Assembly (NCBI GenBank): GCA_964387685.1
Contig: CAYLXK010000003.1
Location: 186,001-250,000, forward strand
Source of the DNA: Bryobacter sp964387685
GTDB lineage: Bacteria > Acidobacteriota > Terriglobia > Bryobacterales > Bryobacteraceae
Length of the DNA: 64,000 nucleotides
Direction of reading: 5' to 3'
Positions 25,962 to 34,448 of this stretch are shown here, piece by piece. Below the pieces are notes generated by a model that had not been told where the DNA came from, did not search any database, and saw only the letters and a program-made list of their open reading frames with translations. How positions within the stretch are numbered: the first letter of the stretch is position 1; each line of letters opens with the position of its first letter. The translations under genes and the position numbers were made by a program.

Positions 25962-27724
25962 AGAAGTTCCTGCTCGGTATTCTTTGCGGCATTCTGTTTG
26001 CCGGCTTGGCCTCCGTGATCGTGGTCTTCGCGCTGCTTCGCGTGGCCACGAAGACAGCCCCGGAGACCCCTTCGGAAGCCATGCTGGTTCTACGTTTGGA
26101 AGGCGCTATTAGCGAACGGCCCGGTGACGAGTTTCCCTTGCCCTGGCTGGACGCCCAGACGCCGCTTTCGATTCTGGAGATTCGCCAGATGTTGGCGCGG
26201 GCCGCGGGGGACTCCAAGATCAAGGGGATTGTCCTGGAGCCAGCCCGCCTGGCGATCGGATGGGCCAAGGCGGAGGAGATCCGCGGACAGCTCGCCGAAT
26301 TCAAAAAGAGTGGTAAGCCGGTTTACGCTTTTCTGCGAAGCCCGGGTACGAAGGAGTACTTTCTTTCGACGGTCGCGGATCGGATCTCCATGGTCGAAGA
26401 GGATATTCTCGATCTAAAGGGCCTGCGGGCCGAGCGTATGTATTACAAGAACACGCTTGACAAGCTAGGCGTGCAGATGGAAATCGTCCATGCAGGCAAG
26501 TTTAAGGATTTCGGCGATTCCTATACGAAGACTTCGATGAGTCCGGAGAGCAAAGAGTCGCTGGGGGCCATTCTCGACGGCATGTATAAGGTTCTGGTTA
26601 GCGGGATTGCGCAAGGCAGAAAGAAGAGCGAAGCGGAGGTCCTGAAGCGCATTGACGAGGGCCCGTATTTGGCGAAGAAGGCGCTGGAAGCGAAACTAGT
26701 CGATCGTCTTGAGTATGAAAACCAACTCTTCGAAGAGTTAGGCCGCAAGTTGAACATTTCGTCCAAGGACCGCGTTAGCGCCCGTGAATACCGCAAGCAA
26801 GTGCGGGGGGCATGGGTGAACCCAAAGAAGGGCAAAGTTGCCTTTCTGGTAGCCGAAGGGGATATCATCCGAGGCGAGCTCGGCGGCTTTGGCGACGAAG
26901 AGATGATTGCGAGCCGAAAGTTCATTCGAGAAGTCGAGGACTTAAAGAAGGATTCCGACTACAGCGGCGTAATCTTGCGGATCGATTCGCCTGGAGGCGA
27001 TGCGATTGCCTCCGACGAACTGCTAGCCGCCCTAAGGGAGCTAAGCAAAGCCAAGCCCGTGGTGGTTTCCATGTCTGACGTGGCCGCTAGCGGCGGCTAC
27101 TACATGGCGGTAACAGGGGACCCCATTACGGCCTACCCCAGCACCATTACGGGTTCGATTGGTGTCGTATACGGTAAGCCGAACGTGAAGGGTCTCTACG
27201 ACAAGCTGGGCTTGACCAAGGATATGTTGAAGCGGGGCCAGAATGCGGATATTGACGTGGAAGATCGGCCGCTCAGCCCGATCGCGCTGCTGAAACTGCG
27301 TGAAGGAGTGGACGAAAGCTACCGTAGCTTCCTCGCGCGGGTGGCGGAGGGGCGAAAAGCAAAGGTTGAAGAAATAGCCCCGCTGGCCGAAGGGCGCGCT
27401 TGGATTGCCAGCGATCCCAATGCAAAGCGCCTGACGGATAACTTGGGCGGACTAAACGCGGCAGTCGGAGAATTGCGCAAGAAAATGAAGCTGGGGGATC
27501 AGGAGGAGTTGCGGCTTTATCCCTACCCGGCACCAGACAACGCCTGGCGCAAGTGGTTTAGCGAGGGTGAAGTTGGCGCTCAATCGCGGCAACAGCTAAT
27601 TCAGTCCGCGATCGTAGGACAAGACTCAATCGAGAAACTAAACGCAGTGCGGAGAGCGCTGAAGCCTGCCTTAACGCAGGGCGGCATGTTGCGCTGGATG
27701 CCCTTCGCGATCGAAGTGAAATAG
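25958..27724 (+). CDS. sppA: Signal peptide peptidase SppA
   Basis: A 588-residue two-domain S49 peptidase of the 67K SppA type, anchored by one N-terminal helix (residues 3-30). The N-terminal S49 half holds the lysine region HAGKFKDFGDSYTK that supplies the catalytic Lys. The C-terminal half holds SDVAASGGYYMA with the nucleophile Ser, preceded by LRIDSPGGD. It cleaves remnant signal peptides in the inner membrane. Length matches the E. coli enzyme. The start codon lies in the stop of the preceding TIM-barrel gene. It is convergent with the sigma-factor gene, 17 nt away. Confidence 0.94.
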   Translation: MKKFLLGILCGILFAGLASVIVVFALLRVATKTAPETPSEAMLVLRLEGAISERPGDEFPLPWLDAQTPLSILEIRQMLARAAGDSKIKGIVLEPARLAIGWAKAEEIRGQLAEFKKSGKPVYAFLRSPGTKEYFLSTVADRISMVEEDILDLKGLRAERMYYKNTLDKLGVQMEIVHAGKFKDFGDSYTKTSMSPESKESLGAILDGMYKVLVSGIAQGRKKSEAEVLKRIDEGPYLAKKALEAKLVDRLEYENQLFEELGRKLNISSKDRVSAREYRKQVRGAWVNPKKGKVAFLVAEGDIIRGELGGFGDEEMIASRKFIREVEDLKKDSDYSGVILRIDSPGGDAIASDELLAALRELSKAKPVVVSMSDVAASGGYYMAVTGDPITAYPSTITGSIGVVYGKPNVKGLYDKLGLTKDMLKRGQNADIDVEDRPLSPIALLKLREGVDESYRSFLARVAEGRKAKVEEIAPLAEGRAWIASDPNAKRLTDNLGGLNAAVGELRKKMKLGDQEELRLYPYPAPDNAWRKWFSEGEVGAQSRQQLIQSAIVGQDSIEKLNAVRRALKPALTQGGMLRWMPFAIEVK

Positions 27725-27741
27725 GCGCCTACCGCGCTCTT

Positions 27742-28836
27742 TTAGAACGCGGCGGCGGAGCTGATGCCGGCTTGGCCTAAGGCGTTGGCCATCTTTTCGA
27801 GCGCCGCCTTATGGATTTGCGAGACGCGGCTTTCGTTGATGCCCAGCATGTTGCCAATCTCTTTCATCGTCAACTCGTTGGCGTAATAAAGCAGTACGAC
27901 GCGTTGGTAGCGCTCCGGCAGCGTCTCCAGCGCGGTGCGGAGCAGGCTCTTCAGTTCTTCTTTGGCGCACATCGTATCCGGATGAGAGTCGGGATGCGTG
28001 GGAAAATCCGGCGCCGGCATATCGTCGTTTTCTTGGGCGCGGGTAGAGGCGGAAACTAGGCCGACGTTGCGGAGATCTAGCATCATTTGACGCCAACGGT
28101 CGACCTCAACGCCCATTCGCTGCGCAATCTCGGCTTCCGTCGGATTGCGCTGTAGCTCGCCGGCCAGATCGCGGGTGGCTTGTTCCACCTGTTTGTGGCG
28201 GCGGCGCAGGTCGCGGCTGGCCCAGTCGAGTTGGCGCAGACTGTCGAGGATCGCGCCCTTGATCCGATGCTTTGCGTAGGACGAAAAGGCTACGTTCTTG
28301 TCGGCATCGAACTTGGTGGCTGCATCGAAAAGGCCCATGATCCCAGCGTGAACCAGGTCGTCAAGATCGACGTGTACCGGAAGGTTCTCGTGAACCCGAA
28401 CGGCAATGACCCGCACCAGGGGTAGGTGTTCGAGTACGACCCTGTCTCTTTTGGCGAAGCGTTCTTCCTCTTCGCGCGTCACCAGTCCGTGGACGCTTGG
28501 CTGGGCGGACGCGTTGTTGACAGCGTGGTCCCGCGAAACTTGCGGTACCGAAAGTATCTGAAAGTCTTGTGCCACCGATCTCAGAGGCTGAACTGGGCCG
28601 GGAGATTGCGGACGGGGGTTTAAGGGAATCGGAGCCACGGGCGGCGCTTTAACGCCATTCTTCTTTTGGGGCTGGTAGGAGGTTGCAGTGAGCGAAGCGG
28701 TTGCGGGCACGAGGTTATGTTCCTGTTCGGATGGGTTTTGTGATTTCTTGAGGGAAAATTGTGGCTCAAGCGCAAGCGACCCCTGTACGTCTGTGGCCCT
28801 ACGGCCGATATTGTCAGTTGTAGGCGGTTTGCGCAT
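27742..28836 (-). CDS. FliA/WhiG-family RNA polymerase sigma factor with long N-terminus
   Basis: A 364-residue sigma-70-family factor. The C-terminal 240 residues hold region 2 (VDLDDLVHAGIMGLFDAATKFD), region 3 and region 4 (LPERYQRVVLLYYANELTMKEIGNMLGINESRVSQIH), closest in pattern to FliA/WhiG. The first 115 residues are Pro/Gln/Ser-rich and look disordered, unlike the 240-260 residue family standard. Start ATG 28836 follows AAAGGAAG; an in-frame TTG at 29010 would add 58 residues. No flagellar, chemotaxis or anti-sigma gene is near. A long untranslated leader with hairpins precedes it. Confidence 0.88.
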   Translation of the reverse strand: MRKPPTTDNIGRRATDVQGSLALEPQFSLKKSQNPSEQEHNLVPATASLTATSYQPQKKNGVKAPPVAPIPLNPRPQSPGPVQPLRSVAQDFQILSVPQVSRDHAVNNASAQPSVHGLVTREEEERFAKRDRVVLEHLPLVRVIAVRVHENLPVHVDLDDLVHAGIMGLFDAATKFDADKNVAFSSYAKHRIKGAILDSLRQLDWASRDLRRRHKQVEQATRDLAGELQRNPTEAEIAQRMGVEVDRWRQMMLDLRNVGLVSASTRAQENDDMPAPDFPTHPDSHPDTMCAKEELKSLLRTALETLPERYQRVVLLYYANELTMKEIGNMLGINESRVSQIHKAALEKMANALGQAGISSAAAF

Positions 28837-29033
28837 GACTTCCTTTCGTTTTCCGTTGCCGCGGCCCGCGCTTATCTTGCCGGTTTCCGCGACACCGGAA
28901 CTAATGCACAAAGGGTGCCGTTCCGATTTCTCTTTCTTGGTTCCAAACTGAAGCGCCGCACTGCCCATTCCGGAAGCCCTTCCTCGTTCTAACTTTAGTT
29001 CCTGCAACACATTAGGCGATCGGCCCTAACATC

Positions 29034-29059
29034 GTGCGGGAATTCCCCTTCAGCCGCAC
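29034..29059. promoter_or_regulatory. Hairpin with internal palindrome in sigma-factor leader
   Basis: GTGCGG at 29034-29039 pairs with CCGCAC at 29054-29059. Its 5' arm partly overlaps the perfect palindrome GGGAATTCCC at 29038-29047, so two alternative pairings are possible. CTTTTCC follows on the plus strand but no plus-strand gene precedes it, so a terminator role is doubtful. Confidence 0.4.
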
Positions 29060-29085
29060 CTTTTCCACCGACCCGTTTCGGGAAC

Positions 29086-29131
29086 CGTTCTGAACCGAAT
29101 TTCCCATTTTGGGACGTAAGGTTCCAGAACG
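29086..29131. promoter_or_regulatory. Long stem-loop in sigma-factor leader
   Basis: CGTTCTGAACC (29086-29096) pairs with GGTTCCAGAACG (29120-29131): 7 plus 4 base pairs with one bulged C. After an internal loop, TCCCA (29102-29106) pairs with TGGGA (29110-29114) around a TTT loop. A second small hairpin, CCCG-TTT-CGGG, lies just before it at 29072-29082. The two-tier structure is seen directly; its role is unknown. Confidence 0.45.
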
Positions 29132-29261
29132 ATACCGTACTGGATGGTCTGCCTTAGTACTGATGCGTCAAAGAGTAGCTTTAGGCATTATCGTCTAGAA
29201 CTGTCCCACCTAAGGCTCTGATAACACTGGATTTTTACCTTAGAAAGCTACTTAGCGGAAA

Positions 29262-30158
29262 CTAGGGTTTCTTGCCGAAGTGCTTCACCAGGAAAACCCC
29301 TAGAAAGATGACCGACATCGCCCCAATCTCATGCCATCCGAAGCTTTCTTGGTAGAAAAGCCAGCCCAAAACCACCGCGACAACCGGATTAACGTACGTA
29401 TAAAGGGATACTACCGCTACTGGGAGGCTCTCCATCGCAATCAAATAGGCGCTATAGGCGACGATAGACCCAAAGACCGCGAGGTATAGGACGGCTACCA
29501 GTACGTGGGGCTTCCAATCCGCGTGCCAGCTAGGGTCTACCACGCATATAGCGCCTACTACTAGCCCTACTGTCACTTGTTGGATGGCTCCGATCAGAAT
29601 CGGATTGGTGGAGCTCTTTTGCCGTTTTTGCAAGATCGAGCCCAGGCTCCAACCAAGGCAACTCAGCTGGAGAATCGCGAATCCCTGGAGGGTGGCGCCA
29701 GTCCATCCCTCGCTCCAGCCCCGCGGTCCGATAAGCCAGACTGCTCCCAACATTCCAACCAACATGCCAACCAGCGTTTTGGGGCTAACTTGGTCGCCGC
29801 CAGCGACACAGGCCTCCATTCCCACCATCCAGAAAGGAGCTACGGTAATCATGAGTGCGGCCATACCGCTGGGCACGAGAGTTTCGGCCAGGCTCAAACA
29901 GTAGTTGCCGACGCCGAGGGTCAAGAGTCCGGTCCCGATAGGCCAAAGCAGCTGCTTTCCGTTGGGAAAGCGCCAGCCGCGCCATAACGCCCAAAGAAGA
30001 ATAAGCGCTCCCGAAAGAAGGAAGCGCACCGCAACCAGAATTTGAGGGGAAAGGCCTTCCAGGGCGACGCGTATCCCAAGGTAGGTCGTACCCCAAAAGA
30101 AGCAAACAGCCGAAAGGGCGATCCAGGCGTTTTTCAGCTCGGCCGGGCGGTCATTCAA
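29262..30158 (-). CDS. EamA family (DMT) transporter
   Basis: A 298-residue membrane protein with ten hydrophobic segments arranged as two five-helix EamA repeats, typical of the drug/metabolite transporter superfamily. Recognisable parts are FFWGTTYLGIRVALEGLSP in helix 1 and the second-repeat end VVSLYTYVNPVVAVVLGWLFYQE, a strong EamA signature. The C-terminus is a short Lys tail. Substrates of this family include amino acids, nucleotide precursors and metabolites; none is indicated here. It diverges from the pfkB-like gene with 32 bp between the starts. Confidence 0.92.
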   Translation of the reverse strand: MNDRPAELKNAWIALSAVCFFWGTTYLGIRVALEGLSPQILVAVRFLLSGALILLWALWRGWRFPNGKQLLWPIGTGLLTLGVGNYCLSLAETLVPSGMAALMITVAPFWMVGMEACVAGGDQVSPKTLVGMLVGMLGAVWLIGPRGWSEGWTGATLQGFAILQLSCLGWSLGSILQKRQKSSTNPILIGAIQQVTVGLVVGAICVVDPSWHADWKPHVLVAVLYLAVFGSIVAYSAYLIAMESLPVAVVSLYTYVNPVVAVVLGWLFYQESFGWHEIGAMSVIFLGVFLVKHFGKKP

Positions 30159-30178
30159 GTTTTTAGGGTAACGCGGAG

Positions 30179-30184
30179 TAAAAT
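30179..30184 (+). promoter_or_regulatory. Candidate -10 box, leaderless start of pfkB-like gene
   Basis: TAAAAT ends exactly 6 nt before the TTG start at 30191, so transcription would begin at or next to the start codon. No Shine-Dalgarno is present in the gap (CGAAGC). A -35 box is not clear. Confidence 0.4.
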
Positions 30185-30190
30185 CGAAGC

Positions 30191-31120
30191 TTGATTATCA
30201 CCGTCACACTCAACCCTGCCATCGATCTGAACATTTCGGCGGACAAGTTGGTGTTCGACGATCGAGCCTATATCCTCAGTACCTTTGACAGCGCGGGGGG
30301 CCGCGGAATCAACGCCTCGCGCGTCATTCATGCTTTCGGAGCCAAGACGTTGGCGATCACGCTTTCCGGGGGGGAAAGCGGCAAGGACTTCGAAGAACTC
30401 ATGCGGCAATACGGTTTCCCGGCCGAATTCGTACCCATGCGGAACGCCATTCGGCGAAACCTGGCCATCACGGATAAACAAGGGCTCAGCGTGAAGCTTA
30501 ATGAAAAGGGCCCGAGCCTGGATCCCGCCGAGATCGACCTGGCCGAGGAGGCCATTCGGCTGCGCCTGCCAAAAGCCAAATGGTTGATGCTTTGCGGCAG
30601 CCTTCCTCCGGGAGTACCCAGCGATTTTTACTGCCGACTAATCATGGCTGCAAAGCAGCAGGGCGTAAAAACCCTGCTCGATACCGATAGCGACCCCCTT
30701 ACCATGAGCATGGAGGCGGGCCCCACCGTGGTGACGCCAAACCAGCCGGAAGCCGAGCGCCTTCTGGGACGTGCACTCTTGACGCGGTCCCACTTTTTTG
30801 AGGCGGCACAGCGGATTCGCGATATGGGTTCCGAGCACGTTGTGTTGAGTCTGGGCGCTCGCGGCGCGGTGGGTTGTACCAAGAACCAGGTATTTGAAGC
30901 GATTCCTCCTAGGGTAGACGCCGTTTGCCCCATAGGCGCCGGGGACGCCATGGCCGCGGCGTTTACGTGGGCCATGTTGAAAGGAAAGACCTTCTCAGAC
31001 TCCGTACGCTGGGGCGTGGCCGCCGGTACGGCCTCCGCCAAACTGCCGGGCATTAGCTTCGCGTCGCTTGAGCAGACGAAAGAAATTTATCAGAGTGTCG
31101 AAGTCAAGCCCGTTCCCTAA
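30191..31120 (+). CDS. 1-phosphofructokinase family sugar kinase (PfkB/FruK/LacC type)
   Basis: A 309-residue ribokinase-fold kinase. The N-terminus IITVTLNPAIDLN is the hallmark of the FruK/LacC/PfkB subgroup, which phosphorylates fructose-1-P, tagatose-6-P or fructose-6-P. GGRGINASRVIHAFG supplies the substrate lid and sugar contacts, and the anion hole with the catalytic Asp is in PIGAGDAMAAAF. The start is TTG 30191; the reading begins directly with the first strand. It is convergent with the YjhG-like gene, overlapping by 4 bp. No fru PTS genes are near, so a PfkB-type role in glycolysis is as likely as a fructose pathway. Confidence 0.9.
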   Translation: MIITVTLNPAIDLNISADKLVFDDRAYILSTFDSAGGRGINASRVIHAFGAKTLAITLSGGESGKDFEELMRQYGFPAEFVPMRNAIRRNLAITDKQGLSVKLNEKGPSLDPAEIDLAEEAIRLRLPKAKWLMLCGSLPPGVPSDFYCRLIMAAKQQGVKTLLDTDSDPLTMSMEAGPTVVTPNQPEAERLLGRALLTRSHFFEAAQRIRDMGSEHVVLSLGARGAVGCTKNQVFEAIPPRVDAVCPIGAGDAMAAAFTWAMLKGKTFSDSVRWGVAAGTASAKLPGISFASLEQTKEIYQSVEVKPVP

Positions 31121-33066
31121 ACGCCAAGGACCCTTCTGCCCGCTTCGAGAACCGCCATTATCTTGTCGACATCGTAAACGGCGCCTGCCCAGGTGCCCCC
31201 GCTCACATCTTGTAACGCCGCCCACAAACGGGAATCATCCGGCAGCAAGGCATCTGCGCGCAATCCTGGAGGCATCGGCCGTTCAGCCGGGTTCGCACTA
31301 AGCAGATTGACCTCTCCCGAAAGTTTGGCGCGGTCCACAATGATTTCAATGATGTCTCCATCCTGTACCTTGCCAATGGGCCCTCCCGCGAGCGCTTCCG
31401 GAGTGACGTGCCCCACGCAAGCGCCGGTAGAAACGCCGCTAAATCGCGCATCGGTCAGTACGGCGACGTGTTTACCGAAGTCCAGGTGCTTGAGAGCACT
31501 TGTCAACTGGTAGGTCTCTTCCATGCCGCTACCCATGGGACCGCGGCAATTCAGTACGAGGATGTCGCCGGCCTGGATTCGGCCCGACTTGATGGCCTGG
31601 ATCGCGTCGGGTTCGGTATGAAAGACCTTGGCGGGACCGCGCTTGCGGTAAACGTTGTCCGTATCCACGACGCTGGGGTCGATCGACGTACTCTTAATCA
31701 CCGCGCCGCCCGGCGCGAGGTTTCCGCCCAGGAAACTCACCGTTGCGGTCATGCCGCGCCTAGTTGCTTCATCGGGAGACAAGATCACGTCTTTGGGATC
31801 GATGCCGTCGCGGGAATGGAGCAGCCGCCGCAAATGTGCGCGCCGTTCGCTTTGCTCCCACCAATCGAGGCTCTCTCCCAAGCTTGCGCCACTCGCCGTT
31901 TGTGCCTCCAAGCGCAGCAGCCCCGCATTTCGCAGATGCAACATCACTTCCGGAACGCCGCCGGCGAGGAAGACCTGAGCCGTTATATGATTACGCGGAC
32001 CGTTCGGGAGAGCATCCACCAGGCGCGGCACTTGCAGATGGACGCGGCGCCAATCCTCCGGCTTAGGTTGGCGCAAGCCTGCATGGTAGGCCAAGGCGGC
32101 CAGATGCATGATGACGTTCGTGGAACCGCCAAAGGCCGCATAAACCACCATCGCGTTCTCCAGCGCGTCGGCGCTAAGGATGTCGCGCATTCTTCCGCCC
32201 AGAGAAATCAAGCGCAATAGCGCCTTGGCCGATCGCACCGCCATATCCGTCCAGACAGGCGTCCCCGAAGGCGCAAGGGCAGAGTGCGGCAGGCTCATTC
32301 CCAAGGCCTCCCCCACCACCTGGGCTGTGGCGGCCGTGCCCAAGAATTGGCACCCGCCGCCGGGAGAGGCACAGGCACGGCAGCCCATCTCGGCGGCATG
32401 CTCCAACGAAATCGTGCCGTGCGCATAGCGAGCGCCGATCGTTTGCACTTTCCCGGCGTCCTCACCGTCCTCCGGCGCTAGCGTGGTGCCCCCAGGAATC
32501 AGCACACAGGGCAGGTCCCGTGTCGCCGCCAAAGCCATCATCATGGCGGGAAGGCCCTTATCGCAGGTGGCCACGCCCAGCACGCCTCTCCGCGTGGGTA
32601 AGCTACGGATCAATCTTCGCAACACCAATGCGGCGTCATTGCGGTAGGGCAGACTGTCAAACATGCCCGGGGTTCCCTGCGAGCGGCCGTCGCAAGGGTC
32701 CGTTACGAAACCGGCGAAGGGGACCGCGCCGGACTTCTTTAGCTCCGCGGCGGCGGCCGCCATCAACAGATTTACTTCCCAGTGGCCGGTATGGTAGCCG
32801 AGCGCGATTGCCTGGCCATCTTCCGCGCGGATGCCCCCGTGCGTGGACAACATCAACACTTCAGCGCCACCGAGCAACCTTGGGTCCCAACCCATGCCCG
32901 CATTCTGGGTCCAGCCAAAAAGATCGCCGCTGGGCAGGTTAATGAGCATCTCCGGAGTTAACGGCAGGGAGCCTTCGGGACCTTTCGCCTGGGTGGGCAC
33001 GTCGAAAAGCGTGCGGTCGGAACTTTCGAGGATGCCTCGGATGGAATCGGAAATCGCCATAAACAC
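31117..33066 (-). CDS. YjhG/YagF family D-xylonate dehydratase-like protein
   Basis: A 649-residue IlvD/Edd-superfamily dehydratase. It matches the YjhG/YagF branch: LPLTPEMLINLPSGDLFGWT near the N-terminus, DPCDGRSQGTPGMFDSLPYR, ATCDKGLPAMMMALAA and GGGCQFLGTAATAQVV, with the three cysteines that ligate the Fe-S cluster. YjhG and YagF dehydrate D-xylonate to 2-keto-3-deoxyxylonate. Length fits (about 655 in E. coli). It starts 41 nt from a divergent Gfo/Idh/MocA gene, sharing an inverted-repeat promoter region, and the neighbouring oxidoreductase and isomerase genes fit sugar-acid catabolism. Confidence 0.88.
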   Translation of the reverse strand: MFMAISDSIRGILESSDRTLFDVPTQAKGPEGSLPLTPEMLINLPSGDLFGWTQNAGMGWDPRLLGGAEVLMLSTHGGIRAEDGQAIALGYHTGHWEVNLLMAAAAAELKKSGAVPFAGFVTDPCDGRSQGTPGMFDSLPYRNDAALVLRRLIRSLPTRRGVLGVATCDKGLPAMMMALAATRDLPCVLIPGGTTLAPEDGEDAGKVQTIGARYAHGTISLEHAAEMGCRACASPGGGCQFLGTAATAQVVGEALGMSLPHSALAPSGTPVWTDMAVRSAKALLRLISLGGRMRDILSADALENAMVVYAAFGGSTNVIMHLAALAYHAGLRQPKPEDWRRVHLQVPRLVDALPNGPRNHITAQVFLAGGVPEVMLHLRNAGLLRLEAQTASGASLGESLDWWEQSERRAHLRRLLHSRDGIDPKDVILSPDEATRRGMTATVSFLGGNLAPGGAVIKSTSIDPSVVDTDNVYRKRGPAKVFHTEPDAIQAIKSGRIQAGDILVLNCRGPMGSGMEETYQLTSALKHLDFGKHVAVLTDARFSGVSTGACVGHVTPEALAGGPIGKVQDGDIIEIIVDRAKLSGEVNLLSANPAERPMPPGLRADALLPDDSRLWAALQDVSGGTWAGAVYDVDKIMAVLEAGRRVLGV

Positions 33067-33069
33067 CTC

Positions 33070-33099
33070 ATCGTATCGGATGCTCCAACCTGATACGAT
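33070..33099. promoter_or_regulatory. Inverted repeat with both divergent -10 boxes (yjhG / Gfo)
   Basis: ATCGTATC at 33070-33077 and GATACGAT at 33092-33099 form a perfect 8-bp inverted repeat with a 14-bp spacer. Each arm contains TACGAT facing its gene: the plus-strand box ends 8 nt before ATG 33108 and the minus-strand one ends 4 nt before the yjhG ATG. It could be a shared operator or two mirrored core promoters. Confidence 0.5.
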
Positions 33100-33107
33100 T
33101 TGGGGCG

Positions 33108-34448
33108 ATGGGTATCACCCGAAGAAGCTTCACGACGGCCATATCGGCCGCGGCATATTCCCGCATCCTTGGCGCCAACGACCGTGTGCAGGTCGGTTTC
33201 ATCGGCTACGGGCTAATTGGTGCGCAACATGTATACGATTTCAAGAACCAGCGGGATGTGGACTTGGCTGCGATGTGCGATACCTATCAACCGCGGCTGG
33301 AGCAAGGCGTCCAGGCTTGCGGCGGCAAGGCGGCCGCATTCAAAGATTTCCGCAAGATGCTCGACAGCAAGGACCTACAAGCCATCGTGGTGTCCACACC
33401 GGACCACTGGCACGCCATGATGACGATGATGGCGTGTGCGGCGGGCAAGGATGTATATGTCGAAAAGCCGATGACGCTTTTCGTGCGCGAGGGGCGTTGG
33501 ATGATCAATGCGGCCCGCAAATACAAGCGGGTGGTCCAGGTAGGCACCCAGCAGCGAAGCGGAAAGCACTACCAACTGGCCAAGCAACTCATCGCCGACG
33601 GCGCCATTGGCAAGGTCCACAGCGTTCGGATGGCCGCCTTCCGGAACATTGTTCCCGGATTCGGCGCGCCAACCGCCAACGAGGCGCCTACCGAGCTCGA
33701 TTACGAAATGTGGCTGGGCCCCGCGCCTAAGAAGCCTTATAGCCCGCACCGCGGCCTCTATCATTTTCGCTGGTTCTGGGATTTCTCCGGCGGCCAGATG
33801 ACGAATCTCGGCGCCCATCAGATTGACATTTTGCAGTGGTATCTGGGCTTCAAGGGTCCCCGTACCGTCTATTCCAACGGAGGCCGATTCGTGCTCAGCG
33901 ACGACGGCGAAACCCCGGATACGCAGGACGCCGCGTTGACCTATAACCAACTGACTGCGCTCTGGAGCCATCGTGAGGGCAGCCAGGGCGATGCGGCTGG
34001 TTCGGGCTTGGAATTTTATGGGACGAAGGGAAGCTTGAAGATTGGCCGCGAGAGCTTTCAGATTTTCGGCGACGATAAACGTCCTCCGGAGAACGCGATT
34101 CCCACCTTCCGCGGGCATCCCACGGGCGGCGCGGTACGGCAGGAAGTGAAGCTGGAGAAGCTCACCGAACCCCGCCAGGAAAAGGGCTCCTCCGCCGAAC
34201 AATTCGACTTGCACGTCCGTAATTTTCTCGATTGCATCAAGACGCGGCAGCGCACGATCGCCGATGTCGAAGATGGGCACCAGACGGCCGTCGCCTGCCA
34301 CCTTGCCAACATCTCGCTGCGCCTGGGGCGCGCCGTAAAATGGGACGCCGATAAAGAAGAGATCCCCGGGGACCGCGAGGCGAGCGCCATGCTGGAGCGT
34401 CCCTACCGCAAACCCTGGGACCAAGCATTAAGGAGCATCTCCGCATGA
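33108..34448 (+). CDS. Gfo/Idh/MocA family oxidoreductase, Tat-exported
   Basis: A 446-residue NAD(P)-dependent oxidoreductase. A Tat-like signal (GITRRSFTTAISAAAYSRILG) precedes the Rossmann strand VQVGFIGYGLIGAQH. The family motif EKP (KDVYVEKPMT) marks the catalytic lysine, and a long C-terminal alpha/beta domain follows with GGQMTNLGAHQIDILQW. Exported Gfo proteins are usually glycosidase-like or sugar oxidoreductases that carry a tightly bound cofactor. The TIM-barrel gene downstream starts in its stop codon, and yjhG diverges, so a joint sugar or sugar-acid pathway is probable. Confidence 0.92.
   Translation: MGITRRSFTTAISAAAYSRILGANDRVQVGFIGYGLIGAQHVYDFKNQRDVDLAAMCDTYQPRLEQGVQACGGKAAAFKDFRKMLDSKDLQAIVVSTPDHWHAMMTMMACAAGKDVYVEKPMTLFVREGRWMINAARKYKRVVQVGTQQRSGKHYQLAKQLIADGAIGKVHSVRMAAFRNIVPGFGAPTANEAPTELDYEMWLGPAPKKPYSPHRGLYHFRWFWDFSGGQMTNLGAHQIDILQWYLGFKGPRTVYSNGGRFVLSDDGETPDTQDAALTYNQLTALWSHREGSQGDAAGSGLEFYGTKGSLKIGRESFQIFGDDKRPPENAIPTFRGHPTGGAVRQEVKLEKLTEPRQEKGSSAEQFDLHVRNFLDCIKTRQRTIADVEDGHQTAVACHLANISLRLGRAVKWDADKEEIPGDREASAMLERPYRKPWDQALRSISA

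Larger units (their letters stand above)
28837..29261. other. 425-bp non-coding region with several hairpins
   Basis: No convincing gene lies here apart from a possible TTG-initiated extension of the sigma factor (28837-29010). The region between the sigma gene and the EamA gene stop contains three closely spaced inverted repeats at 29034-29059, 29072-29082 and 29086-29131. If the sigma factor is transcribed from beyond them they would lie in its 5' leader. Nothing matches a riboswitch class I know. Confidence 0.5.

Noticed and set aside
27728..27755. CCGCG/CGCGG hairpin between sppA and the sigma gene as a terminator
   Set aside because: The stem is only 5 bp, overlaps sigma-factor codons and has no T tract on either side.
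33375..34424. A 349-codon minus-strand open frame opposite the Gfo/Idh/MocA gene
   Set aside because: The plus strand encodes a clear Gfo protein throughout; the antisense frame has no recognisable domain.
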